Below, in pieces: positions 8,823-17,196 of a stretch of 64,000 nt of DNA; position 1 is the stretch's first letter, and every line of letters begins with the position of its first letter. Location: NCBI RefSeq assembly GCF_051262515.1, contig NZ_JBIMER010000009.1, positions 1-64,000 of the forward strand, read 5' to 3'. The translations under genes were made by a program, and so were the position numbers. The stretch comes from Arthrobacter_N sp051262515 (GTDB taxonomy: Bacteria; Actinomycetota; Actinomycetes; Actinomycetales; Micrococcaceae). A model generated the notes under the pieces. The model saw only the letters and a program-made list of their open reading frames with translations, was not told the DNA's origin and made no database searches.

Positions 8823-9438
8823 TCACCAGTCTATGCATACGGATCGGCGGCGTATCCTCTCGGCCGCGCGTCCGATGGTCCGCTCCACCTCCTCCGCCGG
8901 GCGATTTCTCGTCAGGGCGAAGCCGATGGATTGGAGCGGAAAGGATTGACTCATGACCTTCGCGCGTTGGACCGTCGGCTTGTCTGCGAGGTGGGACGCC
9001 ACCTGCCAGCCTTGCCAGTCGGCGAGACTGGCTATACCACCGGCCGGATTGTCGCGGCTCGCGAGGTCCCAATCGAGGACGCCCACCACGGCGCCTCCGC
9101 TCCACAAGACGCTGGTTCCGGCCAGATCGCCGTGGTTGAGCACTTTGTGAGGTGGCGGATTCCCACGCCTCACCGCCACAAAAGGCGCACGGTTGAGCAG
9201 CATACACAAACACATCGTCCACATCGATCTCGTGAATCGCGTCGCTCAGCATGCGCCGCCTGATCCCGCGCAACTCCGCAGGCACCGATTCCGTGAGCAC
9301 CACTATGTGGCTGGTACCGCTCTCCACCCATTCCCAGTCGGCCGACGCGGTCCGGTCACCCACCTCTGCCAGAACGCGGGATACCAAGGCGTCCATGGCA
9401 GCTTGATCCGGTCGCGCAAAACGTGTTTCGTACTCCAT
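8823..9438 (-). pseudogene. Decayed aminoglycoside/macrolide-type phosphotransferase gene
   Basis: Two pieces in different frames together resemble an APH-family kinase. The first (from ATG 9438, about 90 codons) carries the beginning of the N-lobe and the PCAFCGG segment. The second (from about 9180 down to 8823) carries the catalytic loop LNHGDLAGTSVLW and the metal site VLDWDLASRDNP. The middle of the kinase, roughly 100 residues including the lysine-bearing part of the N-lobe, is missing, and a frameshift near 9150-9190 joins the pieces. It is therefore not expected to make an active enzyme. A bacterial-specific variant or sequencing error could explain the frame change but not the missing middle. 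Confidence 0.7.
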
Positions 9439-9513
9439 TCCTCGAGGCTACTGACATGACAACGGCGGTGCGCCACCCATCCGGGCGGGAACCGGCGTCG
9501 TACTCGACTAAGG

Positions 9514-9705
9514 CTATTTGCCGCCAGAATTGTGTTCGGAGGGGTCGTCCCAGAACGCTGTGTCCGCGTCTTGGATGGAACCGTCGGAAATCGAGCGCAG
9601 GGCCGCGTCCAGCTTCATTATGGTCCGTTTCGCCCGGTAGCCGTTGTTCGTCTGGCCCGAGACGTATCCGTAGTGGAATTCCACGGCGATCCCTTCGCGA
9701 CTCAT
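9514..9705 (-). CDS. Small hypothetical protein
   Basis: A 63-residue open frame with a start ATG preceded by CGGAG. It has a balanced, protein-like composition (GIAVEFHYGYVSGQTNNGYRAK, then an acidic end with FWDDPSEHNSGGK), unlike the arginine-rich frames that overlap it. No family recognised, no signal peptide or membrane segment. It lies alone between the decayed kinase and lldP, and could be a remnant of a larger gene. Confidence 0.4.
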   Translation of the reverse strand: MSREGIAVEFHYGYVSGQTNNGYRAKRTIMKLDAALRSISDGSIQDADTAFWDDPSEHNSGGK

Positions 9706-9834
9706 GATCTCCGCGGTGCCGCCACCCCGTCCACGAGTTATTGGGGCGCGCGGGGCGGCAAGGAAGGCTAACTAGGTCAGCCGCGGCCATGTAATAAAAC
9801 GTGACCCGGCTCTCATTGCCCAAAAAACGCGCTA

Positions 9835-9852
9835 TGGTCTGTGGTCAGACCA
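9835..9852. promoter_or_regulatory. Candidate GntR/FadR-type operator upstream of lldP
   Basis: TGGTCTG-tggt-CAGACCA is a perfect inverted repeat, and its right part TGGTCAGACCA (9842-9852) fits the TGGTNNNACCA pattern bound by LldR/GlcC/PdhR-type GntR regulators. It ends 34 nt before the lldP start. No such regulator gene is adjacent. Confidence 0.55.
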
Positions 9853-9886
9853 ACACTCTGTCACCCCCTCAACGTGGAGGATTTAC

Positions 9887-11680
9887 GTGGACAACCTAGC
9901 CGTACTGGCTCTCTTAGCATTAGCGCCGATCCTCTTGGTCGGTGTCCTCCTTGCTGGCTTTCGCTGGCCAGCCAAATATGCCATGCCGGTCGGCTACGTT
10001 GCCGTAGTGCTCGTGGCGCTGTTCGTGTGGCAAATGGACTTCACAGGGGTGCTCGCCGCCACCCTTGAAGGCCTCATTACTGCCGGTACCTTGCTCTACA
10101 TAGTGTTCGGCGCACTCCTATTGCTTTCCACCCTTACGGTGAGCGGCGCTATGTCCGCGATCCGTGCCGGATTCAACAATATTTCCCCCGACCGTCGCAT
10201 TCAGGCCATCATCATCGGTTGGCTGTTCGGGAGTTTCATCGAAGGCGCCTCAGGCTTCGGCACCCCCGCGGCCGTCGTTGCGCCGCTGCTGCTGGCGCTC
10301 GGTTTCCCTGCCATGGCTGCAGTCATGGTGGGACTCATCATCCAGAGCACACCGGTAAGCTTCGGCGCCGTCGGTACGCCGATCCTCGTCGGCGTTGGCC
10401 AGGGGCTCGGCGGCGATCCCGCCGTGGCCGAACGTATCAACGTTCTGGGCCTGACCATGCCGGAATTCGTGAGCTCCATCGGATTTCAAGTTGCCGCGAT
10501 CCACGCCATCGTCGGCCTGCTCATACCTCTGATCTTGGTTTGCATGCTCACAGGATTCTTCGGCCAAGAAAAGCGCTTCCGGGACGGCCTGTCGGTTTGG
10601 CCATTCGCCATCTACGCGTCCGTGGCCATGACCGTTCCCTACGTCCTGACCGCCCGGCTCCTGGGTCCGGAATTCCCGTCACTCTTTGGCGGACTGATCG
10701 GGCTTGTGATCGTCATGTTCACCTCCAGCCGCGGCTTCCTGATGCCAAAGGAAACTTTCGACTTCGGCCCCCGCTCCAGCTGGTCGGACCGCTGGATGGG
10801 CACCCTCGAGCCTGCCAAGGCCGCCGACATGACGGCAAACATGAGCCTTGTGCGCGCTTGGGCACCCTATGTGCTGATGGGGCTGCTGCTCGTGGCAACC
10901 CGCGTCATTCCGGAACTCAAGGGCTTCCTCACCGGCCTAGCGATCCCCTTCACGAACATTCTGGGCACCGACATCTCCACCAGTGTTCAACCGTTCTACC
11001 TGCCCGGCTTCGTGCTCATTCTTGCATCGGTCTTCGCATTCGCCCTGCACCGGATGCAGGGCAGGCAGATCCTGCAGGCGGTAAAGGTCTCCGGCGGCCA
11101 GCTTGTCGGCACCGCGGTGGCGCTGCTCTTTGCCGTTCCCATGGTCCGTATCCTCATCCAGTCCGGTCCGGAACTGAACGCCTCCGGGCTCTCCAGCATG
11201 CCCGTCACGCTGGCCGAAGGCGCGGCAGCGATCTCCGGCGGATCATGGCCGCTCATTGCGCCGTGGGTCGGTGCCCTAGGAGCGTTTGTCGCCGGCTCCA
11301 ATACGGTGTCAAACCTGACCTTCTCGCAGTTCCAGTTCTCCACTGGCGCCCAGATCGGGGTTCCCCCGGAGGCTGTCGTAGCGGCCCAAGCAGTGGGCGG
11401 CGCCGGTGGCAACCCCATCGCGATCCACAACATCGTCGCCGCGTCCGCGACCGTGGGCTTGTTGGGCAGGGAAGGGGACCTACTGCGCAAGACCATCCTG
11501 GTCACCATCTACTACTGCCTGACGGCGGGAATCGTCGCATTCCTGTTCATCCACGGGCTGGGCCTGAACGTCGGAACCATCATGCTGGTCCTGCTGATCG
11601 CGGGGCTTGGACTGCTGGCCCGGTGGATGCTCAAGCACAAGCCCCGCCGTGACGCTGCAGGACTCGCAACCCGGTCCTGA
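9887..11680 (+). CDS. lldP: L-lactate/glycolate permease, LctP family
   Basis: A 597-residue membrane protein with about 14 hydrophobic segments, normal for the LctP/GlcA family that imports lactate and glycolate by proton symport. Family signatures are GWLFGSFIEGASGFGTPAAVVAPLL (family motif split around residue 110), STPVSFGAVGTPILVG and the C-terminal GSNTVSNLTFSQFQF and GGAGGNPIAIHNIVAA stretches. GTG start with GGAGG 8 nt upstream. The neighbouring malate synthase, glcG and glcD suggest glycolate as a main substrate here, but lactate cannot be excluded. Confidence 0.9.
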   Translation: MDNLAVLALLALAPILLVGVLLAGFRWPAKYAMPVGYVAVVLVALFVWQMDFTGVLAATLEGLITAGTLLYIVFGALLLLSTLTVSGAMSAIRAGFNNISPDRRIQAIIIGWLFGSFIEGASGFGTPAAVVAPLLLALGFPAMAAVMVGLIIQSTPVSFGAVGTPILVGVGQGLGGDPAVAERINVLGLTMPEFVSSIGFQVAAIHAIVGLLIPLILVCMLTGFFGQEKRFRDGLSVWPFAIYASVAMTVPYVLTARLLGPEFPSLFGGLIGLVIVMFTSSRGFLMPKETFDFGPRSSWSDRWMGTLEPAKAADMTANMSLVRAWAPYVLMGLLLVATRVIPELKGFLTGLAIPFTNILGTDISTSVQPFYLPGFVLILASVFAFALHRMQGRQILQAVKVSGGQLVGTAVALLFAVPMVRILIQSGPELNASGLSSMPVTLAEGAAAISGGSWPLIAPWVGALGAFVAGSNTVSNLTFSQFQFSTGAQIGVPPEAVVAAQAVGGAGGNPIAIHNIVAASATVGLLGREGDLLRKTILVTIYYCLTAGIVAFLFIHGLGLNVGTIMLVLLIAGLGLLARWMLKHKPRRDAAGLATRS

Positions 11681-11701
11681 CAGCTGCTCTCCGGCTTCTA
11701 T

Positions 11702-11739
11702 GTGGGCCGGTGGACGCGCCTTGGCCTCCACCGGCCCAC
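11702..11739 (+). terminator. Terminator after lldP
   Basis: GTGGGCCGGTGGA (11702-11714) pairs perfectly with TCCACCGGCCCAC (11727-11739). There is no long U-run. It separates lldP from the promoter of the malate synthase gene. Confidence 0.65.
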
Positions 11740-11762
11740 GCAATGACATGTGCGTGCCAGCA

Positions 11763-11815
11763 TTGACAGGACGTAGGCACGGTCGTTAGATTTTACTTGT
11801 TGGAATGTTGTTTCC
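11763..11815 (+). promoter_or_regulatory. Promoter of the malate synthase operon with an overlapping inverted repeat
   Basis: TTGACA (11763-11768), a 17-bp spacer and TTAGAT (11786-11791) form a near-consensus housekeeping promoter, predicting transcription from about 11798. Immediately at the start point lies TTGGAA-N6-TTCCGC (11800-11817), a GGAA/TTCC inverted repeat of the kind used by IclR-family regulators. An iclR gene closes this cluster, so it is the prime candidate to bind here and repress. Confidence 0.6.
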
Positions 11816-11846
11816 GCTTTGTGGAATTCAGAGATTGGTGAGGATC

Positions 11847-14027
11847 GTGTCGAAGCGAATTGACGTTAACGGCCTTGACGTGGCCGAGGAGCTCTACGCC
11901 TTTGTGCGGGACGAGGCGTTGCCCGGCACGGGCATCGAGGAGAAGGACTTTTGGAGCGGCGCCGCGGCGCTCATCGAAGAGTTCTCGCCAAAGGTGCGCG
12001 AGCTGTTGGGGGTCCGTGAGCGGCTACAGCAGCAGATCGACGAGTTCCATCGCGCGAACGGTCCCGCGGATCCCGAGGTCTACGAGGAGTTCCTGCGTTC
12101 GATTGGCTACCTGGCCGATGAACCCGCAGATTTCACTATCGCGACGGATCAGGTCGACGCCGAAATCGCCACGCTGTCCGGACCTCAGCTGGTCGTACCG
12201 CTGTTGAACGCGCGCTTTGCGGTCAACGCGGCCAACGCCCGCTGGGGCTCGCTGTATGACGCGCTATACGGAACCGACGCCATCGACGAGGCGGAGGGAC
12301 GTGGCCGAACGGGCGACTACAACCCCGTCCGGGGCGCCGCCGTCGTCGCCCGCGGGCGTCAGTTCCTCGACGAGCACGCGCCTTTGAAAGCCGGCTCGCA
12401 CGCGGCTGTCACCGCCTACCGGATCGACGGCAACGTCCTCGTCGCCGAGACCGCGGACGGCACTACAGAGCTAGCCGAAGCCGACCAGCTGCGTGGCTAT
12501 CGGGGAGCGGCGGATGCGCCAGAGTCCGTACTACTGGTCCATAACGGCCTGCATGTGGAAATCCAGATCGATGCCACCCACGCCATCGGCTCGGGCGACC
12601 CGGCTGGCGTGAAGGACATTGTGCTCGAGTCCGCAGTCACGACCATCATGGACCTCGAAGACTCGGTCGCGGCCGTCGACGCAGAGGACAAGGTGGTCGG
12701 CTACCGAAATTGGCTTCAGCTGATGCAGGGCACGCTCACAGCCGAGGTCGCCAAGGGTGGGGGCACGTACACCCGAAAGCTCAATGCTGACCGTCTCTAC
12801 ACAGCACCTGACGGCTCCGAACTGGCCTTGATAGGCCGATCGCTTTTGCTCATCCGCCAAGTCGGCCACCTCATGACGAGTGACGCCATTCTTGATACGG
12901 CTGGTCAGCCGGTGCCGGAAGAAATCCTCGACGCACTGTTCACGGGGCTGGGATCCGTACATGACCTTCGCGGGCAAAACGCGCGCCAAAACTCGCGGAC
13001 CGGATCGGTGTACATTGTGAAGCCGAAAATGCACGGACCGCATGAAGTCGCTGTGGCCTGCGCTTTGCTCGCGGGCACCGAGTCGGTGCTGCGCCTTGAC
13101 CCGCTCACGCTCAAAATCGGAATCATGGATGAAGAGCGCCGAACCTCGGCGAATCTCAAGGCGTGCATCTGGGAGGCCCGCGATCGCGTAGTTTTCATCA
13201 ACACCGGCTTCCTGGACCGCACCGGCGACGAGATCCACACCTCCATGCTCGCTGCGCCCATGGTGCGCAAGGCGGACATGCGCTCTTCCAGCTGGATTAC
13301 CGCATACGAGGACGCCAACGTCGACATTGGGATTGAGTGCGGTTTCCGCGGCCGGGCGCAAATCGGCAAGGGAATGTGGGCGGCACCGGACGACCTAGCG
13401 GATATGCTCGCCCAAAAAATCGCGCACCCGCTCGCTGGCGCCAACTGCGCCTGGGTTCCCTCGCCCACCGCGGCAACCCTGCACGCCATCCATTACCACC
13501 AGGTTGACGTGGACGCTCGACAGGCGGACCTCGCTGGGGAGCGTCGATCCACGCTGCGTCAGCTGCTCACGCTCCCGGTCGGGGACCCGACCGGCTGGGA
13601 CGCCAGCGCTCGGCGCAACGAGCTGGACAACAATATCCAAAGCACCTTGGGCTACGTAGTGCGCTGGGTAAACGCGGGCATCGGATGCTCTAAAGTCCCC
13701 GATATTAATGGAGTGTCACTCATGGAGGATCGGGCCACCTGCCGCATTAGCTCGCAGCACGTCTCCAACTGGCTCCAGCACGGCGTCGTGAGCACGGACG
13801 AGGTCGAAGAATCGCTGCGTCGCATGGCCAAGGTCGTCGATGAGCAGAACGCCTCGGATCCAAGCTATTTGCCGATGTCCCCCGCGTTTGAAACCGAGGC
13901 GTTCCTTGCCGCCCGCGAGCTCGTCCTTGACGGTGCCGCACAACCGTCCGGATACACCGAGCCCGCTTTACACCGGCGTAGAGCCGCACAGAAAAGCCTC
14001 GACAACCTCGCCAGGAGCACTTCATGA
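11847..14027 (+). CDS. glcB: Malate synthase G
   Basis: A protein of about 726 residues, the normal size for the G isoform, which condenses glyoxylate with acetyl-CoA to malate. Signatures seen are ESAVTTIMDLEDSVAAVDAE, LDPLTLKIGIMDEERRTSAN (family signature with the DEERRT core) and VFINTGFLDRTGDEIHTSM. GTG at 11847 chosen because the sequence aligns there with the usual SKRIDVNGL start and TGAGG precedes it; GTG 11838 or the ATG at 11805 are alternatives. The stop overlaps the glcG start by 4 bp, so the genes are translationally coupled. Confidence 0.93.
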   Translation: MSKRIDVNGLDVAEELYAFVRDEALPGTGIEEKDFWSGAAALIEEFSPKVRELLGVRERLQQQIDEFHRANGPADPEVYEEFLRSIGYLADEPADFTIATDQVDAEIATLSGPQLVVPLLNARFAVNAANARWGSLYDALYGTDAIDEAEGRGRTGDYNPVRGAAVVARGRQFLDEHAPLKAGSHAAVTAYRIDGNVLVAETADGTTELAEADQLRGYRGAADAPESVLLVHNGLHVEIQIDATHAIGSGDPAGVKDIVLESAVTTIMDLEDSVAAVDAEDKVVGYRNWLQLMQGTLTAEVAKGGGTYTRKLNADRLYTAPDGSELALIGRSLLLIRQVGHLMTSDAILDTAGQPVPEEILDALFTGLGSVHDLRGQNARQNSRTGSVYIVKPKMHGPHEVAVACALLAGTESVLRLDPLTLKIGIMDEERRTSANLKACIWEARDRVVFINTGFLDRTGDEIHTSMLAAPMVRKADMRSSSWITAYEDANVDIGIECGFRGRAQIGKGMWAAPDDLADMLAQKIAHPLAGANCAWVPSPTAATLHAIHYHQVDVDARQADLAGERRSTLRQLLTLPVGDPTGWDASARRNELDNNIQSTLGYVVRWVNAGIGCSKVPDINGVSLMEDRATCRISSQHVSNWLQHGVVSTDEVEESLRRMAKVVDEQNASDPSYLPMSPAFETEAFLAARELVLDGAAQPSGYTEPALHRRRAAQKSLDNLARSTS

Positions 14028-14452
14028 ATCTAGATCTAGCTACTGCCCAGTCCATCATCTCCCAGGCCCTCGCCACCGGTGACCAACTCAACTTCAAACC
14101 GCTGACCGTCGTCATCCTCGACGCAGGAGGCCACGTCGTTGCCTCCGTTCGCCAGGATGGCGCATCGAATAACCGCTTCGAAATCGCCCAAGGCAAAGCC
14201 TATGGTGCCCTCGCACTGGGGATGGGATCACGCGCGCTCATGGAGCGCGCAGAGCAGCAGCCCTACTTCATCGCCGCGGCAACCGCCGCCCTTGCGGGCC
14301 GCTTGATACCCGTACCCGGCGGTGTCCTCGTCCGAGATGAAGACAATACGGTCAAGGGCGCCGTCGGCATTAGCGGAGACAGCTCCGACAACGATGAAAC
14401 AGCGGCAGTGTCGGCGATCGAGGCGATCGGTCTCATGGCGCAAGTGGCCTAA
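14024..14452 (+). CDS. glcG: GlcG/HbpS-family protein (DUF336)
   Basis: A 142-residue protein of the GlcG/HbpS family. Family features: LTVVILDAGGHVVASVRQDGAS near residue 30-50, the KAYGALALGMGSR helix, and GRLIPVPGGVLVRDE followed by GAVGISGD. Members lie in glycolate operons and, in Streptomyces, bind haem outside the cell; the role in glycolate use is not known. Here it is cytoplasmic by sequence (no signal peptide). It overlaps the malate synthase gene by 4 bp and precedes glcD by 75 bp. Confidence 0.88.
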   Translation: MNLDLATAQSIISQALATGDQLNFKPLTVVILDAGGHVVASVRQDGASNNRFEIAQGKAYGALALGMGSRALMERAEQQPYFIAAATAALAGRLIPVPGGVLVRDEDNTVKGAVGISGDSSDNDETAAVSAIEAIGLMAQVA

Positions 14453-14527
14453 GCGCCCCCGTGGTCTGCGCTTCAGACGACTACCGTTCCATCCGTATCA
14501 CCCAAGAAAACAAAGAGGTTTCCTTGC

Positions 14528-15898
14528 ATGAGCACTACAACAGCTCCCACAGCGTCTACTGCACTCCTGAACGCCAGCGCCCACTCGTCGACCCAGTTGG
14601 ACGAACGTGTCCGGGTCAGCACGGACCGGTCTGGTTACGTCCCGCCCAGCCTTCCGGACGGCGTCGTGTACGCGACGAGCACGGAGGAAGTGGTTGCCAC
14701 CATGAAGCTGGCAGCGGCACACAACGTGCCGTTGGTTCCCCGTGGCGCCGGCACGGGATTGGCTGCGGGAGCTTCGGCCCACGCGGGCGAAGTGGTTCTT
14801 GACCTGGCCCGGATGAACAAGATCCTCCACATCGATCCGGTGGAGCAGCTGGCGGTGGTGGAACCCGGCGTCCTAAACGCCGAAGTGAATGCCGCAGCGG
14901 GGGCTCACGGCCTCTTCTATGCGCCGGACCCCGCGAGTACGGCAATCTGTTCCATCGGTGGCAATATCGCCACAAACGCCGGTGGAATGTGGTGCGCAAA
15001 GTACGGCGTGACGCGGGAATCCGTCTTGGCCCTCAAAGTCGTCCTGCCCGACGGCCGGGTGTTGCGGACGGGACGCAATACGATCAAGGGGGTTACTGGG
15101 TATGACCTGAATGCCCTGATGATTGGCTCTGAAGGTACGCTCGGCGTCGTGGTGGAAGCCACGTTGCGCCTGCGACCCCGCCCCATCCAGACCGCTACCG
15201 TTGCCGCCTATTTCCCGGACGTCGCTGCCGCCGCCCGCGCTGCGTCCGCCATCATCGCGGCCCGGCTGCAGCCCTCGGTGCTGGAACTCATGGACGGCCC
15301 AACTCTGGAAGCAGTAGACGCGGCGCACGGCACCAATCATCGCTCCAAGGGCGGCGCCTTTCTGTTGGCCCAAACCGACGGTTACGGCGCCTTCTTGGAG
15401 CAGGATGTCCTGCTGCAAGCTATCGAGCCTTTCGCCAGTTGCATCGAGAAGGCCCTTGAACCCGCGGACGCGGATGCGCTGGTGGCCACACGAAGGGAAG
15501 CCATCCCGTCGCTTGAGCGGCTTGGACGGGTCTCGATCTGCGATATCGGCGTGCCTCGAAACCAGTTGTCCGCAGTGTTCGCGGGACTGGAAGACATTTC
15601 ACGGAAAACGGGTGTTCGAATTTTCAACATTGCCCACGCAGCAGACGGCAACCTTCACCCGATGATCGTCGTAGAGCCCGACGAATCCATCACCGAAGGC
15701 CCCGCCAAGAAGGCCCTCGGCGACATGTTCTACCTCGCCCAGCGCCTCGGCGGCACACTAACGGGCGAACACGGCATCGGTCTGCTCAAGCGAGACTGGC
15801 TGGAGGACGAGCTCGGCAGCGTTTCGCTGGAACTTCAGCGGTCGATTCGCAATGTGTTCGATCCGCAGGGAATTTTGAACCCGGGTAAAGCCATCTAG
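14528..15898 (+). CDS. glcD: FAD-linked 2-hydroxyacid dehydrogenase, GlcD-like
   Basis: A 456-residue flavoprotein of the vanillyl-alcohol oxidase superfamily. The FAD-binding domain spans roughly 40-220, with VPRGAGTGLAAGA, SIGGNIATNAGGMWCAKYG and GYDLNALMIGSEGTLGVV. The C-terminal substrate domain ends with GTLTGEHGIGLLKRDWL. It should oxidise glycolate (or D-lactate) to glyoxylate (or pyruvate). GlcE and GlcF partners are absent, so it either acts alone or passes electrons to an unlinked partner. AAAGAGG lies 10 nt before the ATG. Confidence 0.85.
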   Translation: MSTTTAPTASTALLNASAHSSTQLDERVRVSTDRSGYVPPSLPDGVVYATSTEEVVATMKLAAAHNVPLVPRGAGTGLAAGASAHAGEVVLDLARMNKILHIDPVEQLAVVEPGVLNAEVNAAAGAHGLFYAPDPASTAICSIGGNIATNAGGMWCAKYGVTRESVLALKVVLPDGRVLRTGRNTIKGVTGYDLNALMIGSEGTLGVVVEATLRLRPRPIQTATVAAYFPDVAAAARAASAIIAARLQPSVLELMDGPTLEAVDAAHGTNHRSKGGAFLLAQTDGYGAFLEQDVLLQAIEPFASCIEKALEPADADALVATRREAIPSLERLGRVSICDIGVPRNQLSAVFAGLEDISRKTGVRIFNIAHAADGNLHPMIVVEPDESITEGPAKKALGDMFYLAQRLGGTLTGEHGIGLLKRDWLEDELGSVSLELQRSIRNVFDPQGILNPGKAI

Positions 15899-15949
15899 CG
15901 GGACCCGCGGTCCCTCTATCCCGTCGAGTGAAAAGGTGACGCGGCTGCG

Positions 15950-15963
15950 GCCACCCGGGTGGC
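15950..15963. repeat. 14-bp perfect palindrome in the glcD-iclR gap
   Basis: GCCACCCGGGTGGC is a perfect palindrome within the 215-bp gap after glcD. It may be part of a terminator or an operator; no U-run follows. Confidence 0.35.
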
Positions 15964-16113
15964 GCTGCCAGCCGTGGCCACGTCGATGGCGGCGGTGAAG
16001 TGCGACGGTCCTCAACCGGCTGGCAAGCTTCTCTTTGAGGTATCTTGAAGGATCAAACATCTTTTCACGATGCGGACAAGTGTTGTCAGAAACCGAGCCA
16101 CAGGAGCAGCTAG

Positions 16114-16869
16114 ATGACTGAGCAAGCCCGCAGAGGCGTCCAGTCCGTTGAGCGGGTCTTCGAACTCTTGGAACTGATCACCGACGCGGGAGGCGACGCC
16201 ACACTCAGCGAGTTGGCTTCATCCACAGATCTGCCACTGCCGACCATCCACCGCCTTCTCCGCACCTTGGTATCACTGGGCTATATCCGCCAGTTGCCGA
16301 ACCGGCGGTACGCCTTGGGTCCGCGGTTGATCCGGTTGGGCGAAGGAGCGAACAAGCAGCTCGGCGCCGTAGCCCGACCGCAACTGAAAACACTAGTGGA
16401 CAGGCTGGGGGAGACCTCGAATATGGCCGTCCTCGACTCGGACATGGTGATCTACGTGGCGCAGGTCCCTTCCCTGCATTCGATGCGCATGTTCACGGAG
16501 GTGGGCCGCCGCGCACACACGCACGACACGGGCGTGGGCAAAGCTATCCTGGCCCAGCTTGACGACGACGTGGTCCGCGGGATCCTGGCCCGATCGGGCA
16601 TGCCAACTCCCACTCCGAAGAGCATTAGCGACGTCGAGAGCCTCCTAGCCGACCTAGAGCTGGTTCGGGAACGGGGTTACTCGATAGATGAGGAGGAGCA
16701 AGAGCTGGGGGTTCGGTGCTTCGCGATGCCCATACCGAACGCGCCCACTCCCTCCGCCATCTCCGTCTCCGGACCGGTGTCCCGCGTGGACCAATCCTTC
16801 GGCGAACGCGCCGTTCCGCTGCTCCGCGAGGCTGCCCAAGCCATCTCGGACGAGTTCAACAGCAACTGA
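16114..16869 (+). CDS. IclR-family transcriptional regulator
   Basis: A 251-residue regulator: winged helix (about 8-75, LSELASSTDLPLPTIHRLLRTLVSLGYI) and an effector-binding domain (about 80-250, with YVAQVPSLHSMRMFTEVGRR, HTHDTGVGKAILAQ and the C-terminal ELGVRCFAMPIPN segment). AGGAG lies 9 nt before the ATG. It follows the glycolate genes in the same direction. IclR-type proteins commonly sense glyoxylate-like 2-oxoacids and regulate adjacent operons, and a matching GGAA/TTCC repeat sits at the malate synthase promoter. Self-regulation is likely but not shown. Confidence 0.9.
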   Translation: MTEQARRGVQSVERVFELLELITDAGGDATLSELASSTDLPLPTIHRLLRTLVSLGYIRQLPNRRYALGPRLIRLGEGANKQLGAVARPQLKTLVDRLGETSNMAVLDSDMVIYVAQVPSLHSMRMFTEVGRRAHTHDTGVGKAILAQLDDDVVRGILARSGMPTPTPKSISDVESLLADLELVRERGYSIDEEEQELGVRCFAMPIPNAPTPSAISVSGPVSRVDQSFGERAVPLLREAAQAISDEFNSN

Positions 16870-16914
16870 TCCTGACAGCGCCAAAGGCCGGGCCCATGGC
16901 TGGACAACGGCTAC

Positions 16915-17013
16915 AAGGGACCCGCCCCTTGACGCCATAGCCGTGACCAAAAGCAGACGGAGTCCGGACAACAAGGGCCTTCCCGTCCCGATCCAGCCTC
17001 GCACAACGGCAAC
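16915..17013 (+). repeat. Diverged direct repeat, copy 1
   Basis: About 99 bp that match the stretch at 18428-18530 at roughly 85 percent by eye, in the same orientation. The shared core includes CCCCTTGACGCCATAG and AGCAGACGGAGTCCGGACAA. It lies in the 327-bp gap between iclR and the aldolase gene, which otherwise holds nothing recognisable. Confidence 0.7.
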
Positions 17014-17196
17014 ATCGGGACTAAACATCGCTGCAGAGTCGCCGGAGAAGACCCGCGATGGTCAACCAGGCTGGGTTCCTAGGCAGGGACCCAGGGACAC
17101 TCGGTCCGGGCGTTTAGGTCATGCCCTTGCGCCTGTCCGGTTCCAGGCACCTTTCCACCTCACTAGATCTGCGCCAGGACGGTGACGATTTGGGTG

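Noticed and set aside
9356..9823. 155-codon minus-strand frame overlapping the small hypothetical gene
   Set aside because: Arg/Gly/Pro-rich after its first part and overlapping the start of the decayed kinase; the 63-residue frame is more protein-like.
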